The notes beneath the pieces are model-generated. The model saw nothing but the letters and a program-made list of their open reading frames with translations, did not search any database and had not been told where the DNA came from. A program made the position numbers and the translations under genes. This document shows, in pieces, positions 36,735-47,906 of a stretch of DNA of 64,000 bases (its first letter is position 1; every line of letters begins with the position of its first letter). The stretch is from Microstegium vimineum (taxonomy: Eukaryota > Streptophyta > Magnoliopsida > Poales > Poaceae), in the NCBI GenBank assembly GCA_022036555.1, contig CM039129.1:24151305-24215304 (forward strand), in the 5' to 3' direction.

Positions 36735-36924
36735 TCATATTGTTAAACTATAGATTTGTATCTCGAATTATTTGCTCGGATTGTATGTCGAATTATTTAC
36801 TTTGATGGATTATTTGGATTATTTTATAATTATTTTTATAATTATTTGTTTGGTTTTTCCTATAATATATTGTTCTTTAATTTATATATTTGTTTATCTA
36901 TTCGACGTTTATTGAAATACACTC
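36735..36924. other. AT-rich 3' flank of the Harbinger transposase
   Basis: Very AT-rich; no gene seen. Probably the 3' UTR or subterminal region of the DNA transposon. Confidence 0.4.
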
Positions 36925-37697
36925 ACACCACGTTTGGATGTAGATATTGGAGCCTAGACATTAGAATTGGAATCAGATTTCTTCAATGCCATTGTTTGGA
37001 TGTACATATAATTGGGATTTGGCATTGAGGTCCCAATTCCTTGTATTGACCTATAACTAGAAGGACCTTATCCCAATACGGACACGAGCCTCTTCCTCAT
37101 GGACGAGCAGCAGCAGGCGAGTGCCCTCTTCCCCATGACCGGCGGGCTCCTGTCCTCTTCCCCACGGCCGGCGGTGCGGGCTCCTGTCCTCTTCCCCGTG
37201 GCCAGCTGTGCGGTCTCCTCTTCCCCCATGGTCGGCGGCTCGAGCTCCTCTTCGTCCCCATGGCTGACGGTGCCCTCTTCCCCACGACCGGCGACCTCCT
37301 TTACCTCCTCCCCACGGTCGGTGGCGCGGGCTCCTGTCCTCTTCCTCGAGCCCAGCTGCGTGGGCTCCTCTTCCCGCCATGGCCGGCGGCTCAAGCTCCT
37401 CTTCATCCCCATGGCTGGCGGCACGAGATCCACCATGGCCGGCCACGTGAGATTCGCCCACCATGTTGGCCAGGATGGAGCTCCTCTCGTTGTTGCCTCT
37501 CTTCCATCTCCGGTAACAGCGAGCTCGAGTGTTCCTCTTGTTCTGGTTGCGGTGGATATGAGAAGGGAGATGGATCAATTATGTGTCCATACAAACAAAA
37601 ACTTTGGTAGTGTAAGCTATTTCCAATACCAGACTGATTTGGTATGGTATTGTATCTAATTCAATGACAATACTTTCAATATCTACCTCCAAACAGA
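36925..37697. mobile_element. terminal-inverted-repeat element with GC-rich minisatellite core
   Basis: GTTTGGATGTAGATATTG (about 36934) is matched in inverted orientation by CAATATCTACCTCCAAAC (about 37678-37695), giving imperfect inverted ends about 770 bp apart. The core (37090-37440) is made of repeated 30-35-bp units beginning CTCCTGTCCTC or CTCCTCTTC, with a higher-order duplication of about 180 bp. Open frames on both strands here are products of this GC-rich repetition. The superfamily is unclear; no TSD was identified. Confidence 0.55.
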
Positions 37698-37736
37698 GTC
37701 TCGTATTAATCGAGGGTAAAAATGACAATCTATAGG

Positions 37737-37744
37737 TATAAAAT
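37737..37744 (+). promoter_or_regulatory. TATA box of the host gene
   Basis: TATAAAAT lies 127 bp upstream of the ATG at 37864 and only about 40 bp from the end of the TIR element, so upstream promoter sequence beyond that is transposon-derived. Confidence 0.5.
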
Positions 37745-37863
37745 ATCAATATAGAGTTAGGAGCCTCTCACCAAACCTCTACAACTCTAACTCCACTTAA
37801 AGCCTCTACCTGGTGCTCAAACGAGGGCCGTCTTCCCATCGCCTCCACCGTCACCTTCCATCG

Positions 37864-38581
37864 ATGGCCGCAGCCACTGCCACCATCTCGCCGTCTCCCC
37901 TATCCTTCCTCAACTCCCACCTCCGTCGTGGCCCCCGGCTTGCCTCTACCACGACGATAGCTTTTTTCGCACGCCGTTTCTGCAGTGTAAAACCTAGCCC
38001 GAACCGCTCCCGAGGCAAGTCCGCCCCGGTCGCCCACGCCGAGGATGGATTCGACGCACTCGAAGCGGAGCTCTGGCGCCTCCGTCGTCTCGCGGAGCGG
38101 CAGATCCACCGCCTCGGCACTGAGGCCGACGCCGCCTACCGCGACCTACGCTCGGCGGTGCGCGAGGTCAGCGGGGACCGCGTGGTCCTAACCTTCCGCC
38201 GCTCGTCGCTGCGCTACTTAGCCGGAGCGCTCCTCTTCTTGCTCGCCTGCGCCGTCGCGGCGCGAGTGCTGCTGGGGATGGTCTTACGGGCGTGGCAGCG
38301 GCGGGGGTTGGGGAGGGTACTGTGGGGTGGAGATGAAGGCGGCAGGGCGGTTGTGCGAAGAAGGGACCGCAGCCTGGGAGGGAAGGAGGTGGTGGTTGCT
38401 GTGTCGTCGCCGCCTATGGAGGCAGCTAGAACCAGTCGTGTTTTAGAGCCAGCAAAGGAGGTCTGGAGGAGGTACTCACAAGCGAAGTTGCCAGACTGGT
38501 GGCCGAAGGTTGGAGCGACGGTGATGGAATCTGGGCCAGAGATGAAGAAGTGGGCAAGAATGGCAAACAGATTGGTCCGAG
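37864..38581 (+). CDS. host gene exon 1: plastid-targeted-looking membrane protein of unknown function
   Basis: The start at 37864 (TCGATGGCC) is preferred over the in-frame upstream ATG at 37813 because it gives MAAATATIS, a Ser/Thr/Arg-rich, acid-poor N-terminus like a transit peptide. Residues 62-95 are a charged helical segment. A single membrane helix covers about 118-141 (YLAGALLFLLACAVAARVLL). A basic region follows, then a conserved-looking C-terminal stretch (DWWPKVGATVMES, MKKWARMANRLVR). The exon ends at 38581 with donor G|GTGAAT in phase 1. It is GC-rich with no stop or frameshift. I do not recognise a named family. The protein continues in exon 2, about 10.7 kb away. Confidence 0.75.
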
Positions 38582-38646
38582 GTGAATGCCCGTAAATTTC
38601 AATTCTTGGCAAAATTCTGAATGTGTTGGCCTAATGCACCAGTCTG

Positions 38647-38647
<1 letters not shown>

Positions 38648-38723
<76 letters not shown>

Positions 38724-38740
38724 TGTATATGTATATATTT
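38648..38740. repeat. (AT)n microsatellite in host intron 1
   Basis: About 90 bp of near-perfect AT repeat with a few GT interruptions. The Ile/Tyr ORF across it is an artefact. Confidence 0.95.
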
Positions 38741-38871
38741 AACCTTTCACGTTTTTTGGGTATATAAATTTCTTGCTAATTGAGTTTTTATTTCAAAGCC
38801 CCAATAATTTGAGCTCGCATGCATGCTGATGGTGTTATTGATAGTATAACATGGGTGTGCTCAGGGTGGTA

Positions 38872-39357
38872 TGTTAGGAGCACACTATATGGGATCGCAG
38901 TAACTCAATTTTGGCCTTGTTTGGATGTGCATGTATCTCCCTCAAACCACACGGGTTGGAGTGAATTGGAGTGGAAATTAGTTCAAATACACTCTAACAC
39001 ATGTGGTTTGAGAGAGATACATGCGCATCCAAACAAGGCATTAGCAAGTACATGTACAGGACCTCGGGGGAAGAGAGGTCGGAATCAACAAGCAACAAGC
39101 AGGGGAATAAGGTGCTAGGAGGAAGGTACTAGAAGAAGGATCTAGAAGACCTAGAGGTAGGAATTCTGAGTACAGAGAGGGAAAGCTTGAGGACGAAGAT
39201 GAATAGTAGGCAGAGAGAGATATGAGTCTGCTGATATTCTTCCCTCTCGAATCCTCCGTTGCCTTTTCTCCTTTATACTCCTTGTTAGCTTCCTATCTTG
39301 GGCCTGCAGGAATGTACATGCCCGGCCCATGGCGAGTATTAGCCCATATAACTGACA
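38872..39357 (-). repeat. 3' LTR of the non-autonomous element (with MITE)
   Basis: Matches 43031-43370 except for a 128-bp MITE insertion at 38913-39040 and small differences. Confidence 0.9.
38913..39040. mobile_element. Tourist-like MITE
   Basis: A 128-bp palindromic element, GGCCTTGTTTGGATG...CATCCAAACAAGGCA, with inverted repeats extending about 45 bp. The flanks TTT and TTA fit a 3-bp TWA duplication with one mutation. The sister LTR at 43060 is uninterrupted at this point (CAATTTAGCAAG), which gives the exact empty site. Typical of PIF/Harbinger-mobilised MITEs. Confidence 0.9.
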
Positions 39358-40560
39358 TTCCCCACTCCTTGAAATGCGGCTTGCCCCCAAGCCGCTGATA
39401 TTGTAGCCAACAATCCCTGAATAGCAATAACTTGGCCTTCTTATCAGTTCGATAGCAGTAGGAGAACGGCCATTGCATCGGCCACAAAACAACACTAGCA
39501 TGAGTGAGATGCAGTAGCATAGGTGGCGGCCAAGGGTGCCTCAATACCATATCATAAGAATAATCTCCTACATCACTGGAACACAAAGGGTGTGTTTGAT
39601 TTCACGAATCTGGACGGCCTGGCCGACTGGCCTGGTTATGGCCGGCCAGGGCTCGGTCCAAATGGTACAAGTGTTCTTGTTTGATTGCATGTTTATGTAG
39701 AGCCAAGCTCCTATGAGAACGTGTTTGTTTCTCTGTACATAAGAGTATGGTGACCCTATACTTACAATATGGTAACATTACCCCTCAGATATTCTCATTG
39801 CCATTTCATCGAACACATCGATGGCGTCAGCATCCAGCAGCTGCACATCGCCACGACTCCCCTTCTCCTACGCCACTACGGCAGCAACGGACGTGATGGA
39901 CGCCGTGGCATACGCCAGCCATACACGCACCATATGGATGTACTCCTCGCGGCGGCCCTCGACCGCTTGCACATTGCGGTTTCGGGGCAAGGCGCTGCCA
40001 CCGTGGCTCTCGTCGCGCTCAAGATCATCCACGACCAGCATCTTGTGGCTCCGGTTCTCCACGCGGTTCTCCTTCTCTCGAACGCCTCCGCCGAGTACCT
40101 TACCGTGCTCATGGCGGCTGAGCAGGGTGAGGGGAGAAGAATGACTGACATACCTGCTCATGGCGGCGGGAGTGGCGCGAGCGTGAAGCGGGGCTGCACG
40201 TCGTGCACCGCCTCGCCACCGCTGAGCAGCAGCCTGACCTCACCGTGTCCCAACGCGAACTGCCTGAGTGCGAGCGTCGGTGATGAAGGACAGAGGCGAA
40301 AGCGGTGGGTGAGACCCAGCTGCCTGGGAGGTGACTCCACGCTGCACGAGAGCGCTGAAGGGGAGCCGGGCTGCCAAAAAACGGAGTTGAGGTTCGTTTT
40401 CCCAGAGCCAGGAGAGAGAGGGACTTTTGCACGCGCTTGGCCTGGTCCAATGGTGGGCTCAAGACATTAAACAAGGGAAGTTGCAGCCATAGGGCTCAGC
40501 CAGGCCATCGGGCCACCCCCAAAATAACATGCTGATGGCTGACCTTTGCCTTATGACTTT
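39358..40560. other. interior of the non-autonomous element, 3' half: gene-like GC-rich segment
   Basis: Minus-strand sequence next to the LTR keeps a short ORF (39293-39586). From 39600 to 40470 the DNA is GC-rich with overlapping ORFs on both strands: a 233-residue plus-strand ORF (39769-40470) and a 121-residue minus-strand ORF (40109-40474). I recognise no domain. It could be a captured host fragment. Confidence 0.35.
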
Positions 40561-42660
40561 GGAGTATAGCAGACATGTCACTACGAGAATTCTAGTGTAA
40601 ATTCCTCACAAGAGACCTTTGCATGGTCACAAGTGTGATCTCCAAGCAAGAAACATTCCAAGTACAGAACACTACAGCAGCATTTGTCCCAAGCTCTCGA
40701 GAGTTGTAATAACCTAGCAGCATCCTGTATAACAACATAGAGAGTACTGGATCTGCAAAAAAACATCTAGCTTGGCAGTAATCTCCATTGACATTAATAA
40801 GTGCTAGCTCCAAGCAAACAACACATTGCCAATTTGCCTGGAGGAATTCTGTCCAAAGCAGCACAATAGCAATGTAGAAGCAAAACCCTATTGAGTCTTT
40901 ACCATCCCAAGCAACAAACAAGTCAACATCAATGATGCACTGCTGATCAAAGTATATCACCCCTCATGCATTTGGGTTCCTGAATGTATGCACAGCTAGC
41001 TGAGAGAGCTTGAGGTGTCCAGAGCTGCTTCTGGAGCAGACTCAATAATGTTAGTATCACAATTGTCCACTGTGCCTTCTCATTAAATCTTGAATTGTGT
41101 ACATTATCAGAAGGTCTCAACAGGTATCTCAACTGCCATTTCCACAGGGAGGCTTTAGAGATAAGCATGTTGGCGCCACGAGATGACTGAAACAAACCCA
41201 CTGCCTCTTTTCTGTGGAAGCTGTCCACTTGAACTGTATTTTCTAGGAAGTCAATACCTTCCTGCCAACCATTGAAACTGAACTGACAATGGACAGACCT
41301 TAGGAACTCATTCATTGAACAACTAAGCACCAACGATGATGATCGCTGCAAGTGTATTGAAACTGTATTTCCATTGAAAGATGGCGAGGGTGTTGGTCTA
41401 AGGTGAACTCCATTGCCTTGCATCTCTGGTGGTGGCCAAAGTTGCAGCACAACCGGCTTAACCAGTAATGTACGCAAGATCACCATGCCATTCGTGCCTC
41501 CACCAAGCGAGCACTTTGCTGAAGACATGGCTTTGTTCAGCGCTTCACTCAAGCTATGATCAAAACGGTGGTTTATGCATTGATACATCCCCTCCAAACC
41601 AACCAAAAATGCTATAGTAAATGTCCATATGCAGCACTGTATGCACCCAAAGGACTCCAAAAGAGTAATGATAGGTGACTGATATCTTCAAGTGCATTGG
41701 AAGTGCATAGCCAGAGAAAGATGGACAGGGAATTGTTCTACATTAGACATTATCACTAAGTATCACAAGCTGTACTAGATTTTGAGCGAACAGGCCATCA
41801 AACACCCACTGGACAGATGCTGAGCAAGGCGTTACAACACGAACCAAGTATGCTTGGGTGAAGTTGGTGATGTATCTATTTAGCATTTCTCCCAACACCC
41901 AAGGAGCTCCAGATGTGCGGCAGTGTTGACGAAGACGAGCACGTCTTGGTCGAACTCGAGTGCAAAGGGCTCCATGCCCAAGGTGGTATCGACGGAGACG
42001 AGCATGTCTGGGGCAAGCTCGTGCACGTCCGGTGTCGGTGGTGCACACGTGCACAAACTTCATCTCCTTAGGGACACATTCGACGTGGTTGCGAGCCAGT
42101 GTCAAACACCTTGAGGGCAACGTTGGAGGTAGCACGCTAGAGACGACCGGAGTAGCAGCAGGGTTGATGGTGGCTCCCAGGGGCATGGCGGAGAGGATAC
42201 CGAGCTCAGGAGGGATCTCGCTGGCCAGCGCGTACCTGAAAAGGATGAGCGCCTTGAGGTCGCTGAGTGCGGCGAGCTGCGTGACGCCGTGGGCGTGCGC
42301 GGGTAGGATCCTGGAGGACTCAGCCTCCTGCTGCGCGACCTGCATCTTTTGGAGCAGCGGGACGGGCGTGGGGACCGGCAGTTGCGTAGAGAAGAGGTCG
42401 CCCATGAAGAGCTTGTCCCCAGCGGAGCGGACCTTCGGTTGCAAAAGCTTGTCGGCCGCGTTGAGTGGGATGGCGACGAATGTCTCGAACGTGGGGTGAA
42501 GTGACTTGGAGGTGGGGGCATCGAAGGCTCTCGTGATGTCAACCGGAGGTGGGGATGCGAGCTCCTGGAGGGCCGCGTTGGGGAGCGCGTCGGTTGAGGC
42601 CGATCTTGTTGGCGTCGATGTCGTTGTGGATCTGGTTGGTGGGCGCGAGCCCGGCCAAGA
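40561..42660 (-). pseudogene. interior of the non-autonomous element, 5' half: captured host-gene-like sequence of unknown identity
   Basis: Two minus-strand open segments look like real protein, not retroviral: 41743-42444 (and upstream to about 42600), with FVAIPLNAADKLLQP-like and AHGVTQLAALSDLK-like stretches, and 40947-41660, with VHCQFSFNGWQEGIDFLE and WQLRYLLRPSDN. The first ends in a frame that decays after about 42090. Neither has copia or gypsy motifs. I cannot name the parent gene or say whether both came from one. Transduction of host mRNA by a retroelement is the simplest explanation. Confidence 0.4.
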
Positions 42661-42662
42661 CC

Positions 42663-42871
42663 TGTTAGAGCACTTTAGTTGTTAGTCTCTACTTTCAGTT
42701 CTAGATAGTTACTTTATGCTTTAGGCTAGCTTTACTTTACAGCATTAGGAATATGCTCCTAAAGCAAACTTGCCCAAGAAGCTCTATTGAGCTCTAGTGT
42801 ATATAAAGGGGATCAAAGCCTAGAGGCAATTCAGCCCTAGCACACAATTCTGAGTCTCACTTTTGCTAACA
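42663..42871 (+). mobile_element. short solo-LTR-like insertion
   Basis: TGTTAGAGCACTT...TTTTGCTAACA, 209 bp, with a TATA-like GTATATAAAGG near 42800. It interrupts GC-rich sequence on both sides. The flanks AGACC and GCAAG do not form a TSD, so the call rests on the terminal TGTTAG/CTAACA pair. Confidence 0.5.
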
Positions 42872-43030
42872 GCAAGTCGCTGCTCCTGCACGACCGAGGT
42901 TGATGGTAGCGTCCTGGTGCTCCCTCATCCCCATCCGAACCTCCATCTCATGGAACCTCTTGTTGAACGCGTCGAGGTTAAGCTGAGGGATTCATGGAGG
43001 AGGCCGAGAATCGTTGTCTGTGATACCAAT

Positions 43031-43370
43031 TGTTAGCAGCATACTAGATGGGATCACAGTAACTCAATTTAGCAAGTACAACACCTCAGGGGAAGAGGTT
43101 GGAATCAACAAGCAGGATAATAAGGTGCTAGGAGGAAGGTACTAGAAGGATCTAGAAGACCTAGAGGTAGGAATTTTGAGTACATAGAGGGAAAGCTTGA
43201 GGAAGAAGATGAATAGTAGGCAGAGAGGGATATGAGTCTGTTTCTGATATTCTTCCCTCTCGAATCCTCCGTTGCCTTTGCTCCTTTATACTTCTTTTTA
43301 GCTTCCTATCTTGGGCCTGCAAGAATGTACATGTCCGACCCATGGCGAGTATTACCCCATATAGCTGACA
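43031..43370 (-). repeat. 5' LTR of the non-autonomous element
   Basis: 340 bp without the MITE. The minus-strand primer-binding site lies immediately to the left. Confidence 0.9.
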
Positions 43371-43382
43371 TGGTAACATCTG

Positions 43383-43616
43383 TGTTGGCCACACATAGAT
43401 CAGTGGAAAGCCAGAGGGCAGGTTTGCCCTGGCTGCTTGAATTGAAAGTAGAACACAGGATAGTTCCTAGGGTTGGTCTGCTCCTGCTTATATAGCAAAA
43501 GGGAGGCAGCCACCTACTAAAGCAAATGTTTACAAGGCTGCTAAGGCAAGCCGACAAATGCTAGACAACAAACAGTAAAGGATAAAGTAAGATACAAGTG
43601 GTAGGTTTAACCATCA
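43383..43616 (-). repeat. 3' LTR of the Copia element
   Basis: 234 bp. On the minus strand it runs TGATGGTT...GGCCAACA. Confidence 0.95.
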
Positions 43617-43636
43617 ATCTCCCCCTAAGCCTAGCA

Positions 43637-45793
43637 CTAGGTGATCTGCTTCAGGCCAATCCTTCCCCTCATCTTCTGGAATTTTGACTTGCCCAGCGAC
43701 TTGGTGAGGATGTCTCCAAGCTGATCAGTGGTAGCAATGTGGTCAGCCTTGATGCTCCCATCTTCCAGACAGTCTCTGATGAAGTGGTACTTAATCCTTA
43801 TATGCTTGCTTCTCTCGTGGAAGACAAGGTTCTTGGCTAGGGCCAAGGCAGACTTGCTGTCCACCTTTAACTCCACCACATCCACCTCCCTGCCCAGCAA
43901 CTCAGCGAGCAGCCTGGACAACCAGAGGGCTTGTGTTGCTACAATTGTAGTGGCGATGTACTCTGCCTCGCAGCTTGACAAAGCCACCCTCTTGCTTGTG
44001 TCGATATCCCCGGCGAGGTCGCTGTCGCTGTAGCCGAGCAGACGCGCTGTGCCTGGGGCCTTCTTGAACTGGAGCTCGTAGTCCAGTGTCCCCGCCAAAT
44101 AGCGGAAGACACGCTTTACTGCCTGCAGGTGCTCCACCGTGGGCCGTTCCATGAACCGGCTCACGTACCCGACGGCGAACGCCAAGTCCGGTCGGGTATG
44201 CACGAGGTACCGGAGGCTGCCGACAAGCCGCCAGTAGTGCGTGGAGTCGACCTCCTCCGCCTTGCTCTCTCGGCTGAGGTGGAGCTTCTCCTCCATCGGC
44301 GTGTGGGCTGGGTTACAGCCCGCCATCTCTCCCAGCTCGAGGATCCACTTGGCGTAGTGCGTTTGGCGCAGACTGATGCCCTCGGCATCTTGGCGCACTT
44401 CGACGCCGAGGTAGAAGCAGAGTAGTACGAGGTCGCTCATGTCGAACTTCACCATCATCTGCGCCTTGAACTTCTTCACCTCTTCTTCCTGGGCGCCGGT
44501 GATGATGAGGCCATCCACGTAGACGCCGACGAGCAGAGCTGACGGCCCCGTGCCCCACCGGTACACCGCCGCTTCATGCGTGCTCTGCTGGAAGCCCATC
44601 TCCTTGAGTGTGGCATCCAGCTTCGCGTTCCAGGCGCGCGACGCTTGTCGCAGCCCGTAGAGAGCCTTTCGCAAGCGGAAGACCTTGTCTTCTCGGCCGG
44701 CGGCGACGAAACCCGGCGGCTGGCGGACGTACACCTCCTCCTTGAGATCGCCGTTGAGGAATGCGGACTTCACGTCCATGTGGTGGACTTTCCACCCCTC
44801 TTGCATCGCCAGCGCGAGAAGGCGGATTGACTCCATGCGCGCCACTGGTGCGAACGCATCGTCATAGTCCACGCCCTCCTGCTGGACGAACCCTCTCGTC
44901 ACCAACCTCGCCTTGTGCTTGATCACCGCCCCCTTCTCATCCTTCTTCAGTTTGAACACCCATTTCAGGGTGATGGGGCGGTGTCCAGCTGGGAGCGCCG
45001 TAAGCTCCCAGGTCTTGTTCTTCTCCACCGATCGGAGCTCTTGCTCCATTGTTGCCTGCCACTCCGGGTCGCCTTGCGCCTCGGCATAGCTGGTCGGCTC
45101 GCCCGCATGCGAGAGATGCAGCTGAGCGAAAAGCCTCGGCGCCGGCTCTGGAGGAGTTAGATTTCCAATGATGTTGGTCATCTTACGGTATCGAAGAGGC
45201 TCGTCGTCGTAGTAGGCGTCCAGACGGTCCTCGTCGTCCTCCAGTGGTGTACACAGCTCGACGGGGAGGTGCTCGGTCGGTGGAGGCGTCCTGGTGGTGG
45301 AGGTTGACGCAGTCGTGGGCGACGTCGCGCCCGCAGCGGCTGGCGAAGGGGTGGTCGCTGCTGCTCCCGCATCCTCTAGCTGGCGAAGGTGTTCTCGGAG
45401 TAGTCGAAGCAGCTGGCGATGGTGCACCTTGCACACCCTCAGCCTCCCCGCTCCAGAAATGCTCAACGGCGATGGCGTAGTCTCCCCTTGCTCCTTCGTC
45501 CAGTCCCAGCCGGGGCCTTCGTCGAAGACGACGTCACGCGACACACGCACGCGCTGGGTCACTGGGTCGAACACGCGGTACGCCTTGGCGCTGTCGGCAT
45601 ACCCGACGAACACGCCCGGCCGACTGCGATCGTCCAGCTTCTTCAGCTGGGTGAGCTCCTTGGTGAATGCCAGGCACCCGAATGTGCGTAGATGACCCAC
45701 GGCCGGCGCCCTGCCATGCCAGGCCTCATAGGGTGTCATGCCCTGTAGGCTCCTTGTGGGCGCTCGGTTCAGGAGGTGGACTGCAGTCACCAC
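43637..45793 (-). pseudogene. pol: Copia pol: integrase C-terminus, reverse transcriptase, RNase H
   Basis: A 718-residue open frame. It contains the integrase tail (GMTPYEAWHGRAP, FGCLAF), a Ser/Thr/Pro linker and RT_2 motifs (KARLVTRGF, FAPVARMES, HHMDVKSAFLNG, ALYGLRQ). The catalytic box reads YVDG instead of YVDD (codon at 44510-44512, GGC for GAC), which should abolish polymerase activity. In RNase H the block between GDIDTSKR and VALSSCEAEYI lacks about 20 residues (the usual STSG...SW segment). It ends with the normal ADHIATTDQLGDILTK tail. The frame meets the integrase core through a one-base shift at about 45790. Confidence 0.93.
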
Positions 45794-46240
45794 TGCCTCC
45801 CCCAGAACTGAGCTGGCGCACCCCTCTGCTTTAGCAGAGCTCTTGCCATGGCCACCACCGTCTGATTGCGCCGCTCGACCACTCCATTCTGCTGCGGCGT
45901 GTAGGGGGCAGAGTAGTGGCGCAGGATGCCTTCATCCGCGCAGTAGACCGCGAGTTCCGCGGCTGTGAACTCCTTCCCATTGTCGGTGCGGAGCACGCCC
46001 AGCTTCCGCCCACTTCCTTTCTCCACCAGCGCTTGGATGTGCTTGATGGCGTCTACCGCTGCATCCTTGGAGGTCAGCAGCGACACCCACATGTACCGAG
46101 TCGCATCATCCACTAGCAACAGAAAGTAACGCCTGCCGCCGGGGTTCGCCGGTGACACTGGACCGCACAAGTCGCCGTGCACCAGCTCCAACCTCTCCTT
46201 CGCGCGGTACTAGGCCACTGTTGGGAATGGCAGCCGGCGG
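45787..46240 (-). pseudogene. pol: Copia pol: integrase core
   Basis: From about 46240 leftward: a zinc-binding Cys pair (CVITKH region), then HGDLCGPV, LLVDDATRYMWV, LRTDNGKEF and YTPQQNGVVERRN, so D,D,E are present. An in-frame stop (near 46210) precedes the core. The frame ends at 45787 by a one-base shift into the RT frame. Confidence 0.9.
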
Positions 46241-46270
46241 TGCTTTGTGATGACGCAGGTGTCGTAGAGG

Positions 46271-46541
46271 CCGTCCTTGGAGAGCTTTCGGAGCGCGTCG
46301 AAATGGAGGTGGTTGTAGCGCTCATGCCAGCACCATGCTTCATCATCCTTGCGCGCGGCGAGGGGGCAAAGCGGCTTGGCCGAGTTGAGGAGCTGGCCGA
46401 TGTGATCAATCACTGGCAGCCCGCGCGCCATGCCGTCCTTGGAGAGCTTTCAGAGCGCGTCGAAATGGAGGTGGCTGTAGCGCTCATGCCAGCGCCATGC
46501 TTCATCATCCTTGCGCGCGGCGAGGCAGAGCGGCTTGGCCG
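46271..46541 (-). repeat. tandem duplication of the Copia pre-integrase region
   Basis: The segment starting at 46271 is repeated at 46433 (offset 162 bp, 54 codons) as far as about 46541, with a 3-bp indel and scattered changes. Both copies encode a WHERY-HLHFDAL motif, so the zinc-binding/pre-integrase module is doubled; the copy nearer gag has a stop at the FDAL site. Confidence 0.85.
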
Positions 46542-47906
46542 ACTTAGGTGGAGGATGTACAGGCGGTTTGCACCGCGCCGCACCTTGACGAGCAGCTGCT
46601 GCTGCCTATCCCAGACGCTCAAGACACCATCTTCAATCTCCACCTTCGAGCCTCCCTCATCCAGCTGACTGAGGCTCATGATCGAATTGCGCAGAGCAGG
46701 GATGTAGTACACGCCATGGAGCGCTCTGTGCTCGCCGTTCTTGGCCTCGAAGATGATCGAGCCGACTCCCTTGATCTCCACCTCCGACTCATCGCCGAAC
46801 CTCACAACGCCCTTGGCGGAGGTGTCCAACTCGGCGAACAGCTCACGCCGCCCGATCATGTGGTGAGTCGCGTCGCTGTCCAAGTACCAGCCATCCAACT
46901 TCCCGCCGTCAGCAGCGCCGATGTCGAGGAACGCCCGGGCTCGCGGCTCATTGATGTCGAGGCCGACTGACTCGGTGCAAAAGGTCGAAGCTTGAGCCTT
47001 TCCGCACCGGTCTTCATCCAACTCGATGAACCCGTGCACCAGGAACGCCGCCACGTCTCGTTCCTCTACTTCGGCGACGTTCGCCTGACCGCCGCGATCC
47101 CGCTGACGACGAGGCTGAGGGCAATCCCGCGCCCAGTGCCCCGCGCGGTCGCAGTTGAGGCAGAGGTTATCGCGATTGGGCCTCCGCTCGCCGCCGACAG
47201 CTCCTGCCTTGTCCGCTCCTCCTCCCTCGTCGTCGCGATCAGCGCGAGGCTTGTTCTTCCGACCACCGCGAGGACGGCGGCGTCGATCCTTTGATGACCC
47301 GGCAGCGTCCTGCTTCTTCTTGTCGTAGGTGCGCCACTGCTCTGCCGTGTACAACAGCCTCCCACCGGGATCGGGGTCCAGTGCCTGCTCGCGGTCCTGC
47401 ACCGCCTTGAGCCGCCCGACGACGTCCTCGATGGTGAGCTGGTCGAAGTCGAGTAGCGTCTCGATCGAGTTGATGATCTGCACGTACTTCTTCGGCACAC
47501 ACCGGAGCAGCTTCTCCACTGCTCGCTCCTCCGTCAGGTCGGTGTCGCCGAACCGCGCCATCTGCTCCATCAGGTTGTTCATCCGCATGGCAAAGTCCTC
47601 GACTTGCTCGCCGGGCTGAAAGCTGAGAGCTTCCCACTCTCCGCGGAGTCGCGGGAGCGTGGAGCGGCGCACCCGATTGCCTCCGGTGTAGCGCTGCGCG
47701 ATGGCGTCCCACGCCAGCTTCGCCGTGGCCTTGTTGGCGATGGAGGCCGCGACGTCGACGGAGACCGAAGCACACAACGCCTCCATAGCCCGCCGAATGT
47801 CGTTGAAACCGACCCCACCGACGTGCACTGCCTGCCATAGATGATGAGCTTGGAGCTTTACCTTCATCAGCAGGCTCCACTCATGGTAGTAGCTCTTGGT
47901 GAGCAT
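46410..47906 (-). pseudogene. gag: Copia gag and protease
   Basis: From M at 47906 (an upstream open stretch suggests that a few more N-terminal residues existed): TKSYYHEWSLLMKVKL, a UBN2-type gag core (ATAKLAWDAIAQRYTG, FAMRMNNLMEQM) and one zinc knuckle CLNCDRAGHWARDC. The protease motif is WYLDSDATHHM, where family members have DSGA; the catalytic Gly is Asp (46872-46874). The frame shifts after RGANRLYILHL (about 46550), before the pre-integrase domain. Confidence 0.9.

Larger units (their letters stand above)
38872..43370 (-). mobile_element. non-autonomous LTR retrotransposon with host-gene-like cargo
   Basis: LTRs at 38872-39357 and 43031-43370 (TGTTAG...CTGACA) with a perfect TSD TGGTA (38867-38871, 43371-43375). 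A reverse-oriented primer-binding site (43017-43028, TGGTATCACAGA on the minus strand) and a minus-strand polypurine tract (39358-39370, AAGGAGTGGGGAA) set the orientation. The 3.7-kb interior has no protease, integrase or RT; it carries GC-rich, gene-like sequence. It sits in intron 1 of the host gene. Confidence 0.9.

Noticed and set aside
36756..37028. 90-residue plus ORF rich in Phe/Tyr/Ile
   Set aside because: Product of AT-rich flank; hydrophobic composition follows base composition.
37057..37659. Several 116-186-residue ORFs with repeated Gly/Arg/Glu or Ser/Pro motifs
   Set aside because: All are readings of the same GC-rich minisatellite inside a TIR element.
38641..38740. CRISPR-like or origin-like AT repeat
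   Set aside because: Simple dinucleotide repeat without spacers; eukaryotic context.
38586..38783. ORF of alternating Ile and Tyr
   Set aside because: Translation of the (AT)n microsatellite.
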